Assembly (NCBI RefSeq): GCF_024637875.1
Contig: NZ_CP102451.1
Coordinates: 1,801,001-1,865,000 of the forward strand
Length of the DNA stretch: 64,000 bases
Source: Vagococcus luciliae
GTDB taxonomy: Bacteria > Bacillota > Bacilli > Lactobacillales > Vagococcaceae
Reading direction: 5' to 3'
Below, one piece after another: positions 1 through 6,388 of this stretch. Within the stretch, counting starts at the first letter, position 1; every line of letters begins with the position of its first letter. A program made the translations under genes and the position numbers. Below the pieces are notes generated by a model. That model saw only the letters and a program-made list of their open reading frames with translations, ran no database searches and was not told the DNA's origin.

Positions 1-369
1 TGATGCTATTAATTGAACACCTTTAATAGCGGAATCTAATGGTGTTGGCAATCCATCTATACTTGCTTTTAACGCATCCATAGTGTTAGATGTTTCTTTA
101 GCACTAAAACCCATGTTTTCAAATACCCTTTGAGAGTTATTCAGAGTATCTACGCGATCTATCGCACTACCCAATGAACTAGTAACCATATTTACTGCTC
201 CGTCAACTAACTTGAATACACCGACACCTTTCATAATATCGCCAATTGATACACTCGCTTTTTTAGAGTTATCGTCCAGTCCACCAAGAGAATTATTAGC
301 GTCTTTCATTGCTTTGGTAAAACCTTTATCCGTTGCGGATAGTATGGCTTCTACCGTATATGACTCCAT
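1..369 (-). CDS. Phage tail tape-measure protein, N-terminal part (runs off window)
   Basis: The first 123 codons of a larger protein; the gene continues past base 1. The start MESYTVEAILSATDKGF, followed by an Asn/Ser/Lys-rich segment and an alternating Ala/Gly/Val helical stretch, is the usual opening of siphophage tape-measure proteins, which set tail length and form the DNA-ejection channel. The ATG at 369 is preceded by AAAGGAGTGAG. It is unusual that the gene lies only a few small genes downstream of the replication module and just beyond a bidirectional terminator, with no head or packaging genes between. Family call is by recognition of the N-terminus only. Confidence 0.7.
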   Translation of the reverse strand, partial: MESYTVEAILSATDKGFTKAMKDANNSLGGLDDNSKKASVSIGDIMKGVGVFKLVDGAVNMVTSSLGSAIDRVDTLNNSQRVFENMGFSAKETSNTMDALKASIDGLPTPLDSAIKGVQLIAS

Positions 370-408
370 CTTCTCACTCCTTTTTCTATAATTTTTTGAA
401 AATAAAAA

Positions 409-446
409 GAGAGCAATACCAATCAATTAAGATTGATACTGCTCTC
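409..446. terminator. Bidirectional terminator upstream of tape-measure gene
   Basis: Inverted repeat GAGAGCAATACCAATC / GATTGATACTGCTCTC (with G-T pairs), flanked by a T-run on both strands. It should stop leftward transcription from the replication operon before the tape-measure gene, which would then need its own promoter or antitermination. Confidence 0.7.
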
Positions 447-466
447 AGATTTTTTCTGCCAAGCTA

Positions 467-601
467 TTATGCTATTTCTAAAATTACAGTCAGTGTAAAT
501 AATGCAATTGCTAACCAACTATAAACCTTTTCACCCTCTTTAGTGCTAAACGTTGCGAGATAAGCTATCATTGCCAGGACAAATAATATTGCCTTTATCA
601 T
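467..601 (-). CDS. Small two-helix membrane protein of the mobile element (44 aa)
   Basis: 44-residue ORF starting MIKAILFVLAMIAYLATF, with two hydrophobic segments (about residues 3-17 and 29-43) split by a charged turn (STKEGEK). A good ribosome site (GAGGGGGT, 9 nt spacing) precedes the ATG at 601. It overlaps the 3' end of the upstream gene by 56 nt, as compact phage genes do. Two short helices and its position before a tail gene are compatible with a holin-like or membrane accessory role, but no family is recognised. Confidence 0.6.
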   Translation of the reverse strand: MIKAILFVLAMIAYLATFSTKEGEKVYSWLAIALFTLTVILEIA

Positions 602-893
602 CAACTTGTACCCCCTCTATAATTATTTGACGATCAAAACGCTCTTTATAAATCAACGCTGCTAAACTCATATGATAAAAACTCAATTTTTCTTTTGTTC
701 TAATCGTATCTTGTTCTAATTTTTTGACTTGTTGTTTTAAGTCTGTTTGAGGCATTTGATAATAGCCTTTAGTTAGTGCTTCCACTTGATTGCCAAACTC
801 TCGTATCATTAATTCAATTGTTCCTGTAATGTCGTTACTTTTTCTTTTCTTTTTACCGACAACGTTGACACCTTTTTTCTTTTTCTTACTCAT
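546..893 (-). CDS. Hypothetical basic/coiled-coil protein of mobile element
   Basis: 115 aa. A lysine-rich N-terminus (MSKKKKKG, then GKKKRK) precedes a predicted helical region (about residues 25-95, with heptad-like KQQVKKLEQD) and an acidic tail. ATG at 893 overlaps the TGA of the gene upstream (ATGA), so translation is probably coupled. The basic head suggests nucleic-acid contact, but this is inference; no family recognised. Confidence 0.6.
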   Translation of the reverse strand: MSKKKKKGVNVVGKKKRKSNDITGTIELMIREFGNQVEALTKGYYQMPQTDLKQQVKKLEQDTIRTKEKLSFYHMSLAALIYKERFDRQIIIEGVQVDDKGNIICPGNDSLSRNV

Positions 894-1042
894 TTTTGAC
901 TTCCTTTCGGCTTAATGTTTTCTAATCTCTTGACAAGGACCAATTCACCATTTTGAACTTTAAGAGATAACTCACAAAAATCATATACCTCAATCACTTG
1001 TTTTTGTCCTTTTGCATTTTCAAATGTTACTGTATTTTTCAT
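890..1042 (-). CDS. Small hypothetical protein of mobile element (50 aa)
   Basis: 50-residue ORF, MKNTVTFENAKGQKQVIEVYDF..., with alternating hydrophobic residues suggesting a small beta-rich fold. The ATG at 1042 has the site AGGAGCGGAT just upstream. It is coupled to the next gene through an ATGA overlap at 890-893. Function unknown; its place in the leftward element operon is clear. Confidence 0.65.
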   Translation of the reverse strand: MKNTVTFENAKGQKQVIEVYDFCELSLKVQNGELVLVKRLENIKPKGSQK

Positions 1043-1065
1043 AATATCCGCTCCTATTCTTTTCT

Positions 1066-1665
1066 TTATAAATAATCTAACTCACTATCTACTGCTTCAC
1101 GTATAAAGCCATATCCCTCTAATCGCTCTACTCCTTTTTTTATGACCTCGTTCGTCATGTCAAACACTTGCTTATCGTCACACGCTACGCCATGCGTTAA
1201 TACAATATCGCTAACGGTGACATAATAATCTGAATAAGCAACTGCCTGTATATCAACAGACTTGATATATAGGAAATGGTTGATTTTTAAATAAATCTTT
1301 TCTTCACTTTTTATTATCAGCTTGCCGACTTCTAACATATGTTTTTCAAGTTCAAACTCTGCCATCTGCCGTTGTTTTCGATAATCAGATAATTCAAGAT
1401 TTAATTGATCTGCTCTCACTTGGTCATTAATTGGAATACGACTATTATATATTCCACGATTAGAATCATAACTACTGACATTCTCACTATCATAGTATTT
1501 TTCTTTCAGTATCTTCAATTCATCTTTTGATAACTTCGGTAAACTATTAAATAATAATTTACCCTGCTCAATTTCGTATGGGCGTAACTTATCCCGATTT
1601 TCTTCTAAACACCGCCAATGTCTCAAATAATACTGTACACGTATATCTCTGTAATCTCTGCCCAC
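1066..1665 (-). CDS. Hypothetical helical protein of mobile element (199 aa)
   Basis: 199 aa from a GTG at 1665 preceded by a G-rich site (AGGGGGGT). The N-terminal half is helical and charged and contains LPKLSKDELKILKEKYYD (about residues 42-59). That pattern resembles the segment before the helix-turn-helix in phage ArpU/RinA/DUF1492-type regulators, but no clear HTH follows. The C-terminal half (from about residue 115) looks alpha/beta. Located 11 nt downstream of a neighbour with a similar motif. Role unknown; a late-gene regulator is one possibility. Confidence 0.6.
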   Translation of the reverse strand: MGRDYRDIRVQYYLRHWRCLEENRDKLRPYEIEQGKLLFNSLPKLSKDELKILKEKYYDSENVSSYDSNRGIYNSRIPINDQVRADQLNLELSDYRKQRQMAEFELEKHMLEVGKLIIKSEEKIYLKINHFLYIKSVDIQAVAYSDYYVTVSDIVLTHGVACDDKQVFDMTNEVIKKGVERLEGYGFIREAVDSELDYL

Positions 1666-1676
1666 TTTATACCCCC

Positions 1677-2168
1677 CTATATCGCAAATAGTTCGCTTAA
1701 AGTATCTAAGTTATCATCAAAGTCTTGCGTCAATTCCACTTGTGGTAATTTATCGGGTATCTCTATCCCTGCACGTAAACAAATCGCTCGTTCAATCTCG
1801 TCTATTTCATCCGTCAACTCATACTCTAGTTGTGGACTTAGTTCTACTGGCTTATTCTCAATAAACCTTTGATACAAGCTCTTATAATCTTCCTGGGATA
1901 AGTTGTTTAAGTATTGGATAAAATACCTCTGCCGTATCTCGTAACGCTTAATGCGTTCATCAATCAACTCTAACGCCTTGATGTGTTCTAAGACTTCTTT
2001 TTCAACTTTAAACGCTCGTGTATAAACACCTAATTCACTAAACTCTGTTCGAGTTGCCATGTTTTGAAGATAAAACGCATGCTCGACTTGATTTTTATAA
2101 ATCATCAGCCTATTTATTTCTTCGGACAATCTAAAATACTTTTCCACTAATGACCAATCATCAAACAT
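1677..2168 (-). CDS. Hypothetical coiled-coil protein of mobile element (163 aa)
   Basis: 163 aa, ATG at 2168, 15 nt downstream of the helicase-loader gene. Strongly helical with heptad-like spacing (LSEEINRLMIYKNQVEHAF; KVEKEVLEHIKALELIDERI). The stretch LNNLSQEDYKSLYQRFIE (about residues 82-99) recalls the pre-HTH helix of DUF1492/ArpU-type phage regulators and matches a similar stretch in the next gene. The acidic C-terminus (QDFDDNLDTLSELFAI) lacks a basic recognition helix. Family not assigned. Confidence 0.6.
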   Translation of the reverse strand: MFDDWSLVEKYFRLSEEINRLMIYKNQVEHAFYLQNMATRTEFSELGVYTRAFKVEKEVLEHIKALELIDERIKRYEIRQRYFIQYLNNLSQEDYKSLYQRFIENKPVELSPQLEYELTDEIDEIERAICLRAGIEIPDKLPQVELTQDFDDNLDTLSELFAI

Positions 2169-2183
2169 GCGCTTTTCTCTCCT

Positions 2184-3020
2184 TTAACTTTTTAACGTAC
2201 TGACAATTTCTCGTTTATCTGATACTTTTCCAAAATCAATATACACCACATTTGTTTTAATTCTTGAAATAACTCGTTCATCTAAAATCAAGCCTAATTG
2301 CTCGATAGAGTGATTACTTGTCACAATGGTAGATTTACCCTCTCTAGCATTTAAAATGCTGTACAAGATACGTGTGACGAAATCAGACGCTTGTTTATTC
2401 GTATTCATGCTAAGTTCTGCCCCAATATCATCTAATACCAAAACATCTGCTTTATTTAGTCGTGTGAGATAATCATCTTCGGTCAGCGTATCAACATATT
2501 GGCTATTGTATGATTTGCGTATCAATTCATATAACTTAGGTACTGATACAAACAAACATCGTCTTTCATTACTAATCGCATTTATATTTGTTAATATCCC
2601 CATAGCAACATGAGACTTTCCTGTACCTGCAGGACCAAATAAAAAGACATTGCGTTGATTCTCAATTATTTTTCTTGTGACTTCTGACGCTTGTTTCTTT
2701 ATGTCACTTTCTGCACTGGTTCTATTAATATAATCTTTTAGTCCTTTATCTAAGGTTGATTTACTGTGAACGATACTAAACCGTTTCAAGTAATCCTTTT
2801 TATCTTTTGTTGAGTTTAACAAGTGTTTTTCCATTTGTTCCACTTGTATTTGTTTATCTTTATTCTCTACCCAACATTTAGGACAAATCACTTCATTGTT
2901 TAGCAACATCATTGAAAATTTTTCATGTCCTGGTTTATCACAATGTTCATCTAATTCAATATAGCCAGTTTTTTCAATAATACTTGGTGGTACTTCGATA
3001 CTACCCATTTTTAAAGCCAT
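2184..3020 (-). CDS. DnaC-type AAA+ replicative helicase loader
   Basis: 278 aa. Phage/satellite homologue of DnaC/DnaI that loads the host replicative helicase at the element's origin. Visible: a zinc-binding N-terminal region (C27, H32, C46-PK-C49), Walker A GPAGTGKS (residues 129-136), Walker B LVLDD ending at D197-D198, and a sensor-like TSNHS later. ATG at 3020. It follows the replication-initiator gene by 10 nt in the same operon, the standard initiator-loader pair. Length fits the family. Confidence 0.9.
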   Translation of the reverse strand: MALKMGSIEVPPSIIEKTGYIELDEHCDKPGHEKFSMMLLNNEVICPKCWVENKDKQIQVEQMEKHLLNSTKDKKDYLKRFSIVHSKSTLDKGLKDYINRTSAESDIKKQASEVTRKIIENQRNVFLFGPAGTGKSHVAMGILTNINAISNERRCLFVSVPKLYELIRKSYNSQYVDTLTEDDYLTRLNKADVLVLDDIGAELSMNTNKQASDFVTRILYSILNAREGKSTIVTSNHSIEQLGLILDERVISRIKTNVVYIDFGKVSDKREIVSTLKS

Positions 3021-3030
3021 TTAATCCCTC

Positions 3031-3927
3031 CTAATAAGGTAAATCATCCATAAAACTCTCAATATCTTTTGACAAGTCAATTTTGCCCGCTCGTTCATAA
3101 TGTTCTTGCCATTCTTTTTCTATTTTTTTCGCAGGTACTTGTTTATTGTTCTTACCTGTCACAAATTCATCTAAGTAATTACGTTGATTAAAGAATGTGC
3201 TACCTTGCTTGATATACTGTGTATCAGTTCGTTGTAGCTCGATTTGTTTCTTGTAGTCATTTATACCTTTGATGATTTGTTCATCCGTCACACCGTCTTT
3301 AATAGCTCTCTTGTATGATTCAAATGCTTTTGTTTTCCCCTGCTTCTTTGGATAGAGTTCCCATATTGATTCAAACCGATTTTTCAAACTCACTTTATCA
3401 GCTTCTTTAGAAGATGATTGATCTATATTTTTATTATCTATCTTTATATCTTCTTTATATATACTCTTAGTTACATGGGTGTTACTTTGTAACGCACTAT
3501 CGTTACATTGTTCATTCATCACATCATTTTGTAACAATTTCTTTTGTCTATACCGACGAACTCTTTCAGCACTATAACTTTCTGAACCAATCATTTCAGG
3601 TACTCGATTTAAAAAATATTCATCTTGTTCTTCTATTTCAATTAATCCTTTAGCCTGTAAAAACTTCAATGTAATAGAAACATTTTCCGTATCTTCATCA
3701 ATAAGTAACGCAATTTCTTCGGCAAAATCATCGCCTATGGCTTCAAAATATAATCGTCCCTCATCTTTCAAACTAGCTAATAACATTTTTAAATAGATAA
3801 TTGTGTAGGTGTCTCCTCCTGCAATCTTTCTTAATAGCTTAATTTCTTTTTGATCAAAGAAATCTGTTTTTAGTTGTAACCAATAATATCTTTTATTATT
3901 AGGATTATTCTTATATTTATTACTCAA
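3031..3927 (-). CDS. Phage replisome organiser (DnaD-like replication initiator)
   Basis: 298 aa. The N-terminal region (about 1-125: YYWLQLKTDFFDQKEIKLLRK..., then VRRYRQKK) matches the winged-helix start of phage replisome-organiser proteins. A low-complexity linker follows (about 130-175), then a C-terminal helical region with YPKKQGKTKAFESYKRAI and a basic end. It would bind the element origin and recruit the downstream DnaC-type loader. Start is TTG at 3927 behind AGGATGGTGAG. The linker-coding DNA holds inverted GTTAC repeats beside an AT-rich tract, a likely origin. Confidence 0.85.
   Translation of the reverse strand: MSNKYKNNPNNKRYYWLQLKTDFFDQKEIKLLRKIAGGDTYTIIYLKMLLASLKDEGRLYFEAIGDDFAEEIALLIDEDTENVSITLKFLQAKGLIEIEEQDEYFLNRVPEMIGSESYSAERVRRYRQKKLLQNDVMNEQCNDSALQSNTHVTKSIYKEDIKIDNKNIDQSSSKEADKVSLKNRFESIWELYPKKQGKTKAFESYKRAIKDGVTDEQIIKGINDYKKQIELQRTDTQYIKQGSTFFNQRNYLDEFVTGKNNKQVPAKKIEKEWQEHYERAGKIDLSKDIESFMDDLPY
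3421..3535. other. Putative replication origin of the mobile element
   Basis: Inside the initiator gene, five GTTAC/GTAAC boxes in alternating orientation (at about 3470, 3481, 3489, 3502, 3531), the middle pair forming the palindrome GTTACTTTGTAAC (3481-3493). An almost pure A/T stretch lies beside them (about 3421-3468). Iterons plus an AT-rich unwinding region within the initiator gene is the arrangement of lambda-like and lactococcal phage origins. Origin function is inferred. Confidence 0.5.
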
Positions 3928-3965
3928 AAACTCACCATCCTAATCTTCAAACTGATTATTTTCCA

Positions 3966-4250
3966 TTACTTCACGCCCTCCACTTGTTCATCGGGACAAA
4001 TACTATTAGATACAGTTTCTAGTCGCTTAGATACGTCCTCTAGTGATAGCTCTAGTCTTTCAAGTCCGCCGCTTTGAATGAAATATTTGAAACTAAAATC
4101 ATCACCATTAGCAAAAATACTATTTAACATGTCAATTAAATCTCGACTAGAATCAAGTGTATTTTTTATTCCGATTAGTTCATCAGCTTTCTTAAATAAA
4201 TAATCAAACGTTACCTTATTACCATTGATTGTTAATTTTTTTTCATTCAT
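3966..4250 (-). CDS. Hypothetical protein of mobile element (94 aa)
   Basis: 94 aa, acidic and mainly helical, MNEKKLTINGNKVTFDYLF..., ATG at 4250 with AAAGGGG upstream. No domain recognised. It begins just downstream of the small-RNA candidate encoded on the opposite strand (4274-4379), so its mRNA leader would be complementary to part of that RNA if transcription is continuous. Confidence 0.6.
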   Translation of the reverse strand: MNEKKLTINGNKVTFDYLFKKADELIGIKNTLDSSRDLIDMLNSIFANGDDFSFKYFIQSGGLERLELSLEDVSKRLETVSNSICPDEQVEGVK

Positions 4251-4273
4251 GTTTATATCCCCTTTATTTTCAA

Positions 4274-4379
4274 TTGATTGTAAAGTGAAAATACTTTATA
4301 ATAGGGATAAATAGGGTTATGAAATCTATTTATCCCATGCATGCTTAAAAGATTGCCGTCTTTTATAGCATGCTTTTTT
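4274..4379 (+). ncRNA. Candidate small RNA with own promoter, dyad and terminator
   Basis: Oriented against the surrounding operon. Promoter: -35 TTGATT (4274-4279), exactly 17 nt, -10 TATAAT (4297-4302). An 11-bp perfect dyad GGGATAAATAG / CTATTTATCCC (4304-4314 / 4326-4336) straddles the expected start near 4309, so it may be an operator. A strong hairpin GCATGCT-TAAAAGA / TCTTTTA-TAGCATGC (4339-4373) with a T6 tail follows. The predicted product is about 70 nt and overlaps the 3' end of the gene ending at 4363. No coding potential. RNA function (for example antisense control of the downstream replication genes) is inference. Confidence 0.55.
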
Positions 4380-4647
4380 GTTCATTTAACAAATCTTCTG
4401 CTTTCTCAATTAATTCAGCTTCATTTCTGAGTGCTGTTAATTCCTTGATAACTTCGTTTAATTTTTCGCTTGTTTTATATGCGGTCACGTTGTTATCTTC
4501 ATCAATTAAAATACTTCCCTCATCCGTAACACTAGATAAAATAGTGATTTGTCCGTTTACTAATTCTTGTAGATTAGCCATATCATCAAACAACTTATTT
4601 TCTAGTTCCTCATAGTTTGCTTTTTTTAGATCAATTAATTTTCCCAT
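4363..4647 (-). CDS. Hypothetical helical protein of mobile element (94 aa)
   Basis: 94 aa, MGKLIDLKKANYEELENKLFDDMANLQEL..., amphipathic and acidic, with a central beta-like patch (GSILIDEDNNVTAY) and a C-terminal coiled coil. ATG at 4647 overlaps the 3' end of the membrane-protein gene upstream by 17 nt. Its last codons lie inside the hairpin of the opposite-strand RNA candidate. No family recognised. Confidence 0.6.
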   Translation of the reverse strand: MGKLIDLKKANYEELENKLFDDMANLQELVNGQITILSSVTDEGSILIDEDNNVTAYKTSEKLNEVIKELTALRNEAELIEKAEDLLNEQKSML

Positions 4648-4825
4648 TCTTATATCCTCTTTTCGTTTTTATAGTTCGTTGATAGCTTTTTTCATCCCAT
4701 AGCATTAATACAAATAGAATGATTGGTGTAATAATAATTAGTAACAGTTCTATACTAATTGAATAAGTAAACGCTCCTAATAGATATATCGCTAATAGTA
4801 GCCACAATCTTCTTACTCGATACAT
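4631..4825 (-). CDS. Small membrane protein of mobile element (64 aa)
   Basis: 64 aa starting MYRVRRLWLLLAIYLLGAF. Two transmembrane segments (about residues 7-24 and 27-43) and a basic cytoplasmic tail (RTIKTKRGYKNGK). The ATG at 4825 is chosen because AAAGGAGGTGAGC lies right before it; a longer reading would translate the ribosome site itself. Function unknown. Confidence 0.65.
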   Translation of the reverse strand: MYRVRRLWLLLAIYLLGAFTYSISIELLLIIITPIILFVLMLWDEKSYQRTIKTKRGYKNGKIN

Positions 4826-4839
4826 ATGCTCACCTCCTT

Positions 4840-5016
4840 TCAATTCAAATAGATATCTTCTAATCCAAATGAATCAATTAAATCAATAATTTTTTCTTTA
4901 TAGAGTTCTTGCACATCTTCAATATTTGCTGGTTTGCCATCCACTTTAAAATTTGTTGATTCTGACAAATCGTATAAATCTGTTAATTTTTCTTTTAAAC
5001 TGTTTAGTTCAATCAT
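4840..5016 (-). CDS. Small hypothetical acidic protein of mobile element (58 aa)
   Basis: 58 aa, MIELNSLKEKLTDLYDLSE..., ATG at 5016 with TAGGAG upstream at good spacing. Acidic and helical; no recognised domain. Its stop overlaps the ribosome site of the following membrane-protein gene, which supports an operonic, coupled arrangement. Confidence 0.65.
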   Translation of the reverse strand: MIELNSLKEKLTDLYDLSESTNFKVDGKPANIEDVQELYKEKIIDLIDSFGLEDIYLN

Positions 5017-5040
5017 TGTTTATTCTCCTAGCTTTCTCTT

Positions 5041-5052
5041 ACCTACTCGCCC
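5041..5052. repeat. 12-bp repeat ACCTACTCGCCC, copy 1
   Basis: Identical to bases 6353-6364. This copy lies between the AlpA/MerR-like gene and the small gene downstream of it; the other lies in the leader of the integrase gene. Possibly a binding site for an element-encoded regulator; role unproven. Confidence 0.4.
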
Positions 5053-5063
5053 AAGTGGTATTT

Positions 5064-5354
5064 TTAATCAATTTGTTGTGTTGTTATCCATTTCTTACAT
5101 TCTTTAAGATCGTAAAACTTTCTTTTTTTGATGTTACCAAATGGTAATCCCATTTTTTCATATTGTCTTAATGTTGTTGGTGAGATTCCTAGTGCTTTAC
5201 TAATTTGTGTCGTATTTAATACTTTTGAGTTCATCCCAGCCAATTCGATAGCCTTATCTAATTCTTCTGTAAAAACTGAAGATAAATAATTTCTAAGCGA
5301 GTCTTCGTTAGCTAAAACTACTTGTAATTGTGGTTGAAGTGGTTTATCAGTCAT
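5064..5354 (-). CDS. AlpA/MerR-like helix-turn-helix protein (excisionase or activator candidate)
   Basis: 96 aa. The C-terminal half carries a MerR/AlpA-type winged HTH: LNTTQISKALGISPTTLRQYEKMGLP, then a basic wing (IKKRKFYDLKECKKWI). The N-terminal half is helical. ATG at 5354 follows AGGAGGTGAATAAT; the upstream GTG at 5363 would lie within the ribosome site. It sits right after the Cro-like gene at the head of the leftward operon, the usual place for a satellite alpA or phage excisionase/activator gene. Confidence 0.75.
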   Translation of the reverse strand: MTDKPLQPQLQVVLANEDSLRNYLSSVFTEELDKAIELAGMNSKVLNTTQISKALGISPTTLRQYEKMGLPFGNIKKRKFYDLKECKKWITTQQID

Positions 5355-5355
5355 A

Positions 5356-5550
5356 TTATTCACCTCCTAAAAAATCTAAAATAGATACATCTAAAAAATT
5401 ACAAATCATTAATAGTGTAGATACTTTCATATCTTTAGATCTTTTAAAATATATGTTGGCTAAAGTTGTTTTACTAATTCCTGTGCCTTTATGTACATCA
5501 GATATTTTTAACAACCTTTCACCTAATATTTTAGAAAAATTATTCTCCAT
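5356..5550 (-). CDS. Cro-like XRE-family DNA-binding protein
   Basis: 64 aa, essentially a single XRE helix-turn-helix (ISDVHKGTGISKTTLANIYFKRSKDMKVSTLLMICN). Start ATG at 5550 with AGGAGG 7 nt upstream; the TTG at 5556 is less likely. First gene of the leftward operon, transcribed divergently from the repressor gene, with the shared operators between them. By analogy with lambda it would be the Cro partner that shuts down the repressor promoter. Confidence 0.8.
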   Translation of the reverse strand: MENNFSKILGERLLKISDVHKGTGISKTTLANIYFKRSKDMKVSTLLMICNFLDVSILDFLGGE

Positions 5551-5570
5551 ATTCAAACCTCCTTTGGTTT

Positions 5571-5672
5571 TTTACAAGTTATCTTGTATAAATACAATTA
5601 TACAGGAAAGTTTAAATTTTACAAGTATTCTTGTAAAAATACTTATTTACTGATAAAATTTAGATAATGGAG
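5571..5672. promoter_or_regulatory. Divergent repressor/Cro switch region with two operators
   Basis: Two copies of the perfect dyad ACAAG-N4-CTTGT lie at 5574-5587 and 5621-5634, centres 47 bp apart. The rightward promoter reads TTGTAA (5632) - 17 nt - TAAAAT; its -35 overlaps the second operator. The leftward promoter reads TTGTAA - 16 nt - TATAAT on the minus strand, with the first operator near its start site. This is the layout of a temperate-phage CI/Cro switch. Confidence 0.7.
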
Positions 5673-5680
5673 GTATAGAC

Positions 5681-6331
5681 ATGATCAGAAATAACTTATC
5701 AATTTTATTATCAGAAAGAGGTATGAAGAACACTGCTTTATCAATAAAAACAGGAATTTCCAAAAATACAATTTCTTCATTAACTCAAAATGACGGAAAA
5801 ATGATTCAACTAGAGACAATTAACAAAATATGCCAGGTTTTAGATATAGATCCCGGTGACTTTTTTTCATACATCCCATTTGATTTTGAAATAATTTTTT
5901 CATTTAACAATTTCGATGCTGGTTGTATTATCAATGAATCATTTAATATCTCAGAATTTTGGATTAACGATTCAGAATTTGATTTGTTTATACGAGTTTT
6001 AAAAGGTAATGAAGAGATAGACTTTTTTGAGTTTGAATCTATTGTTGAATTTAATCAAAATAACTTGCTAATCAATGATAATAGACTAAATATTTTAACC
6101 AATAAAGTAATCAACGAAGATAAATTTAATGAAATGTGGGAAAAAATCCCTATTTCTTTTCGGATAGACATTGTGGATAAAGTAGAAGAATGTTTCTTTC
6201 AAGAGCTAACTAATCAGTTGGAACAATACTTTAAAAATAGAAATACGGATAACCTTATAGAAGATTCTGAGTGGAAATTAATAGTTCAGAATATAAAAAA
6301 AATGGTGTCTTACGATTTCGATTTTCATTAG
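5681..6331 (+). CDS. XRE-family lysogeny repressor (CI-like)
   Basis: 216 aa. N-terminal XRE HTH (about residues 5-58, ILLSERGMKNTALSIKTGISKNTISSL...). The acidic C-terminal region (about 65-216) is not recognised and lacks an obvious LexA/CI Ser-Lys peptidase signature, so induction may rely on an antirepressor, as in SaPI Stl, rather than RecA-driven cleavage (inference). ATG at 5681 with AATGGAGG upstream. Diverges from the Cro-like gene and precedes the integrase. Confidence 0.75.
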   Translation: MIRNNLSILLSERGMKNTALSIKTGISKNTISSLTQNDGKMIQLETINKICQVLDIDPGDFFSYIPFDFEIIFSFNNFDAGCIINESFNISEFWINDSEFDLFIRVLKGNEEIDFFEFESIVEFNQNNLLINDNRLNILTNKVINEDKFNEMWEKIPISFRIDIVDKVEECFFQELTNQLEQYFKNRNTDNLIEDSEWKLIVQNIKKMVSYDFDFH

Positions 6332-6352
6332 AATATAAAAAATCTCCAACCT

Positions 6353-6364
6353 ACCTACTCGCCC
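6353..6364. repeat. 12-bp repeat ACCTACTCGCCC, copy 2
   Basis: Second copy of the sequence at 5041-5052, here in the integrase leader. It is part of a loose dyad (CTCCAACCTA... / ...GGTTAGATAGGAG) that contains the integrase ribosome site, so it could affect integrase translation. Confidence 0.4.
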
Positions 6365-6388
6365 GTGGTTAGATAGGAGAATGGAACA

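Noticed and set aside
333-524. 63-aa plus-strand frame at the left edge
   Set aside because: It runs antisense over the tape-measure start and through the terminator hairpin, without a ribosome site.
5330-5653. 107-aa plus-strand frame opposite the Cro-like gene
   Set aside because: Antisense to a clear XRE gene, lacks a ribosome site and crosses the operator region.
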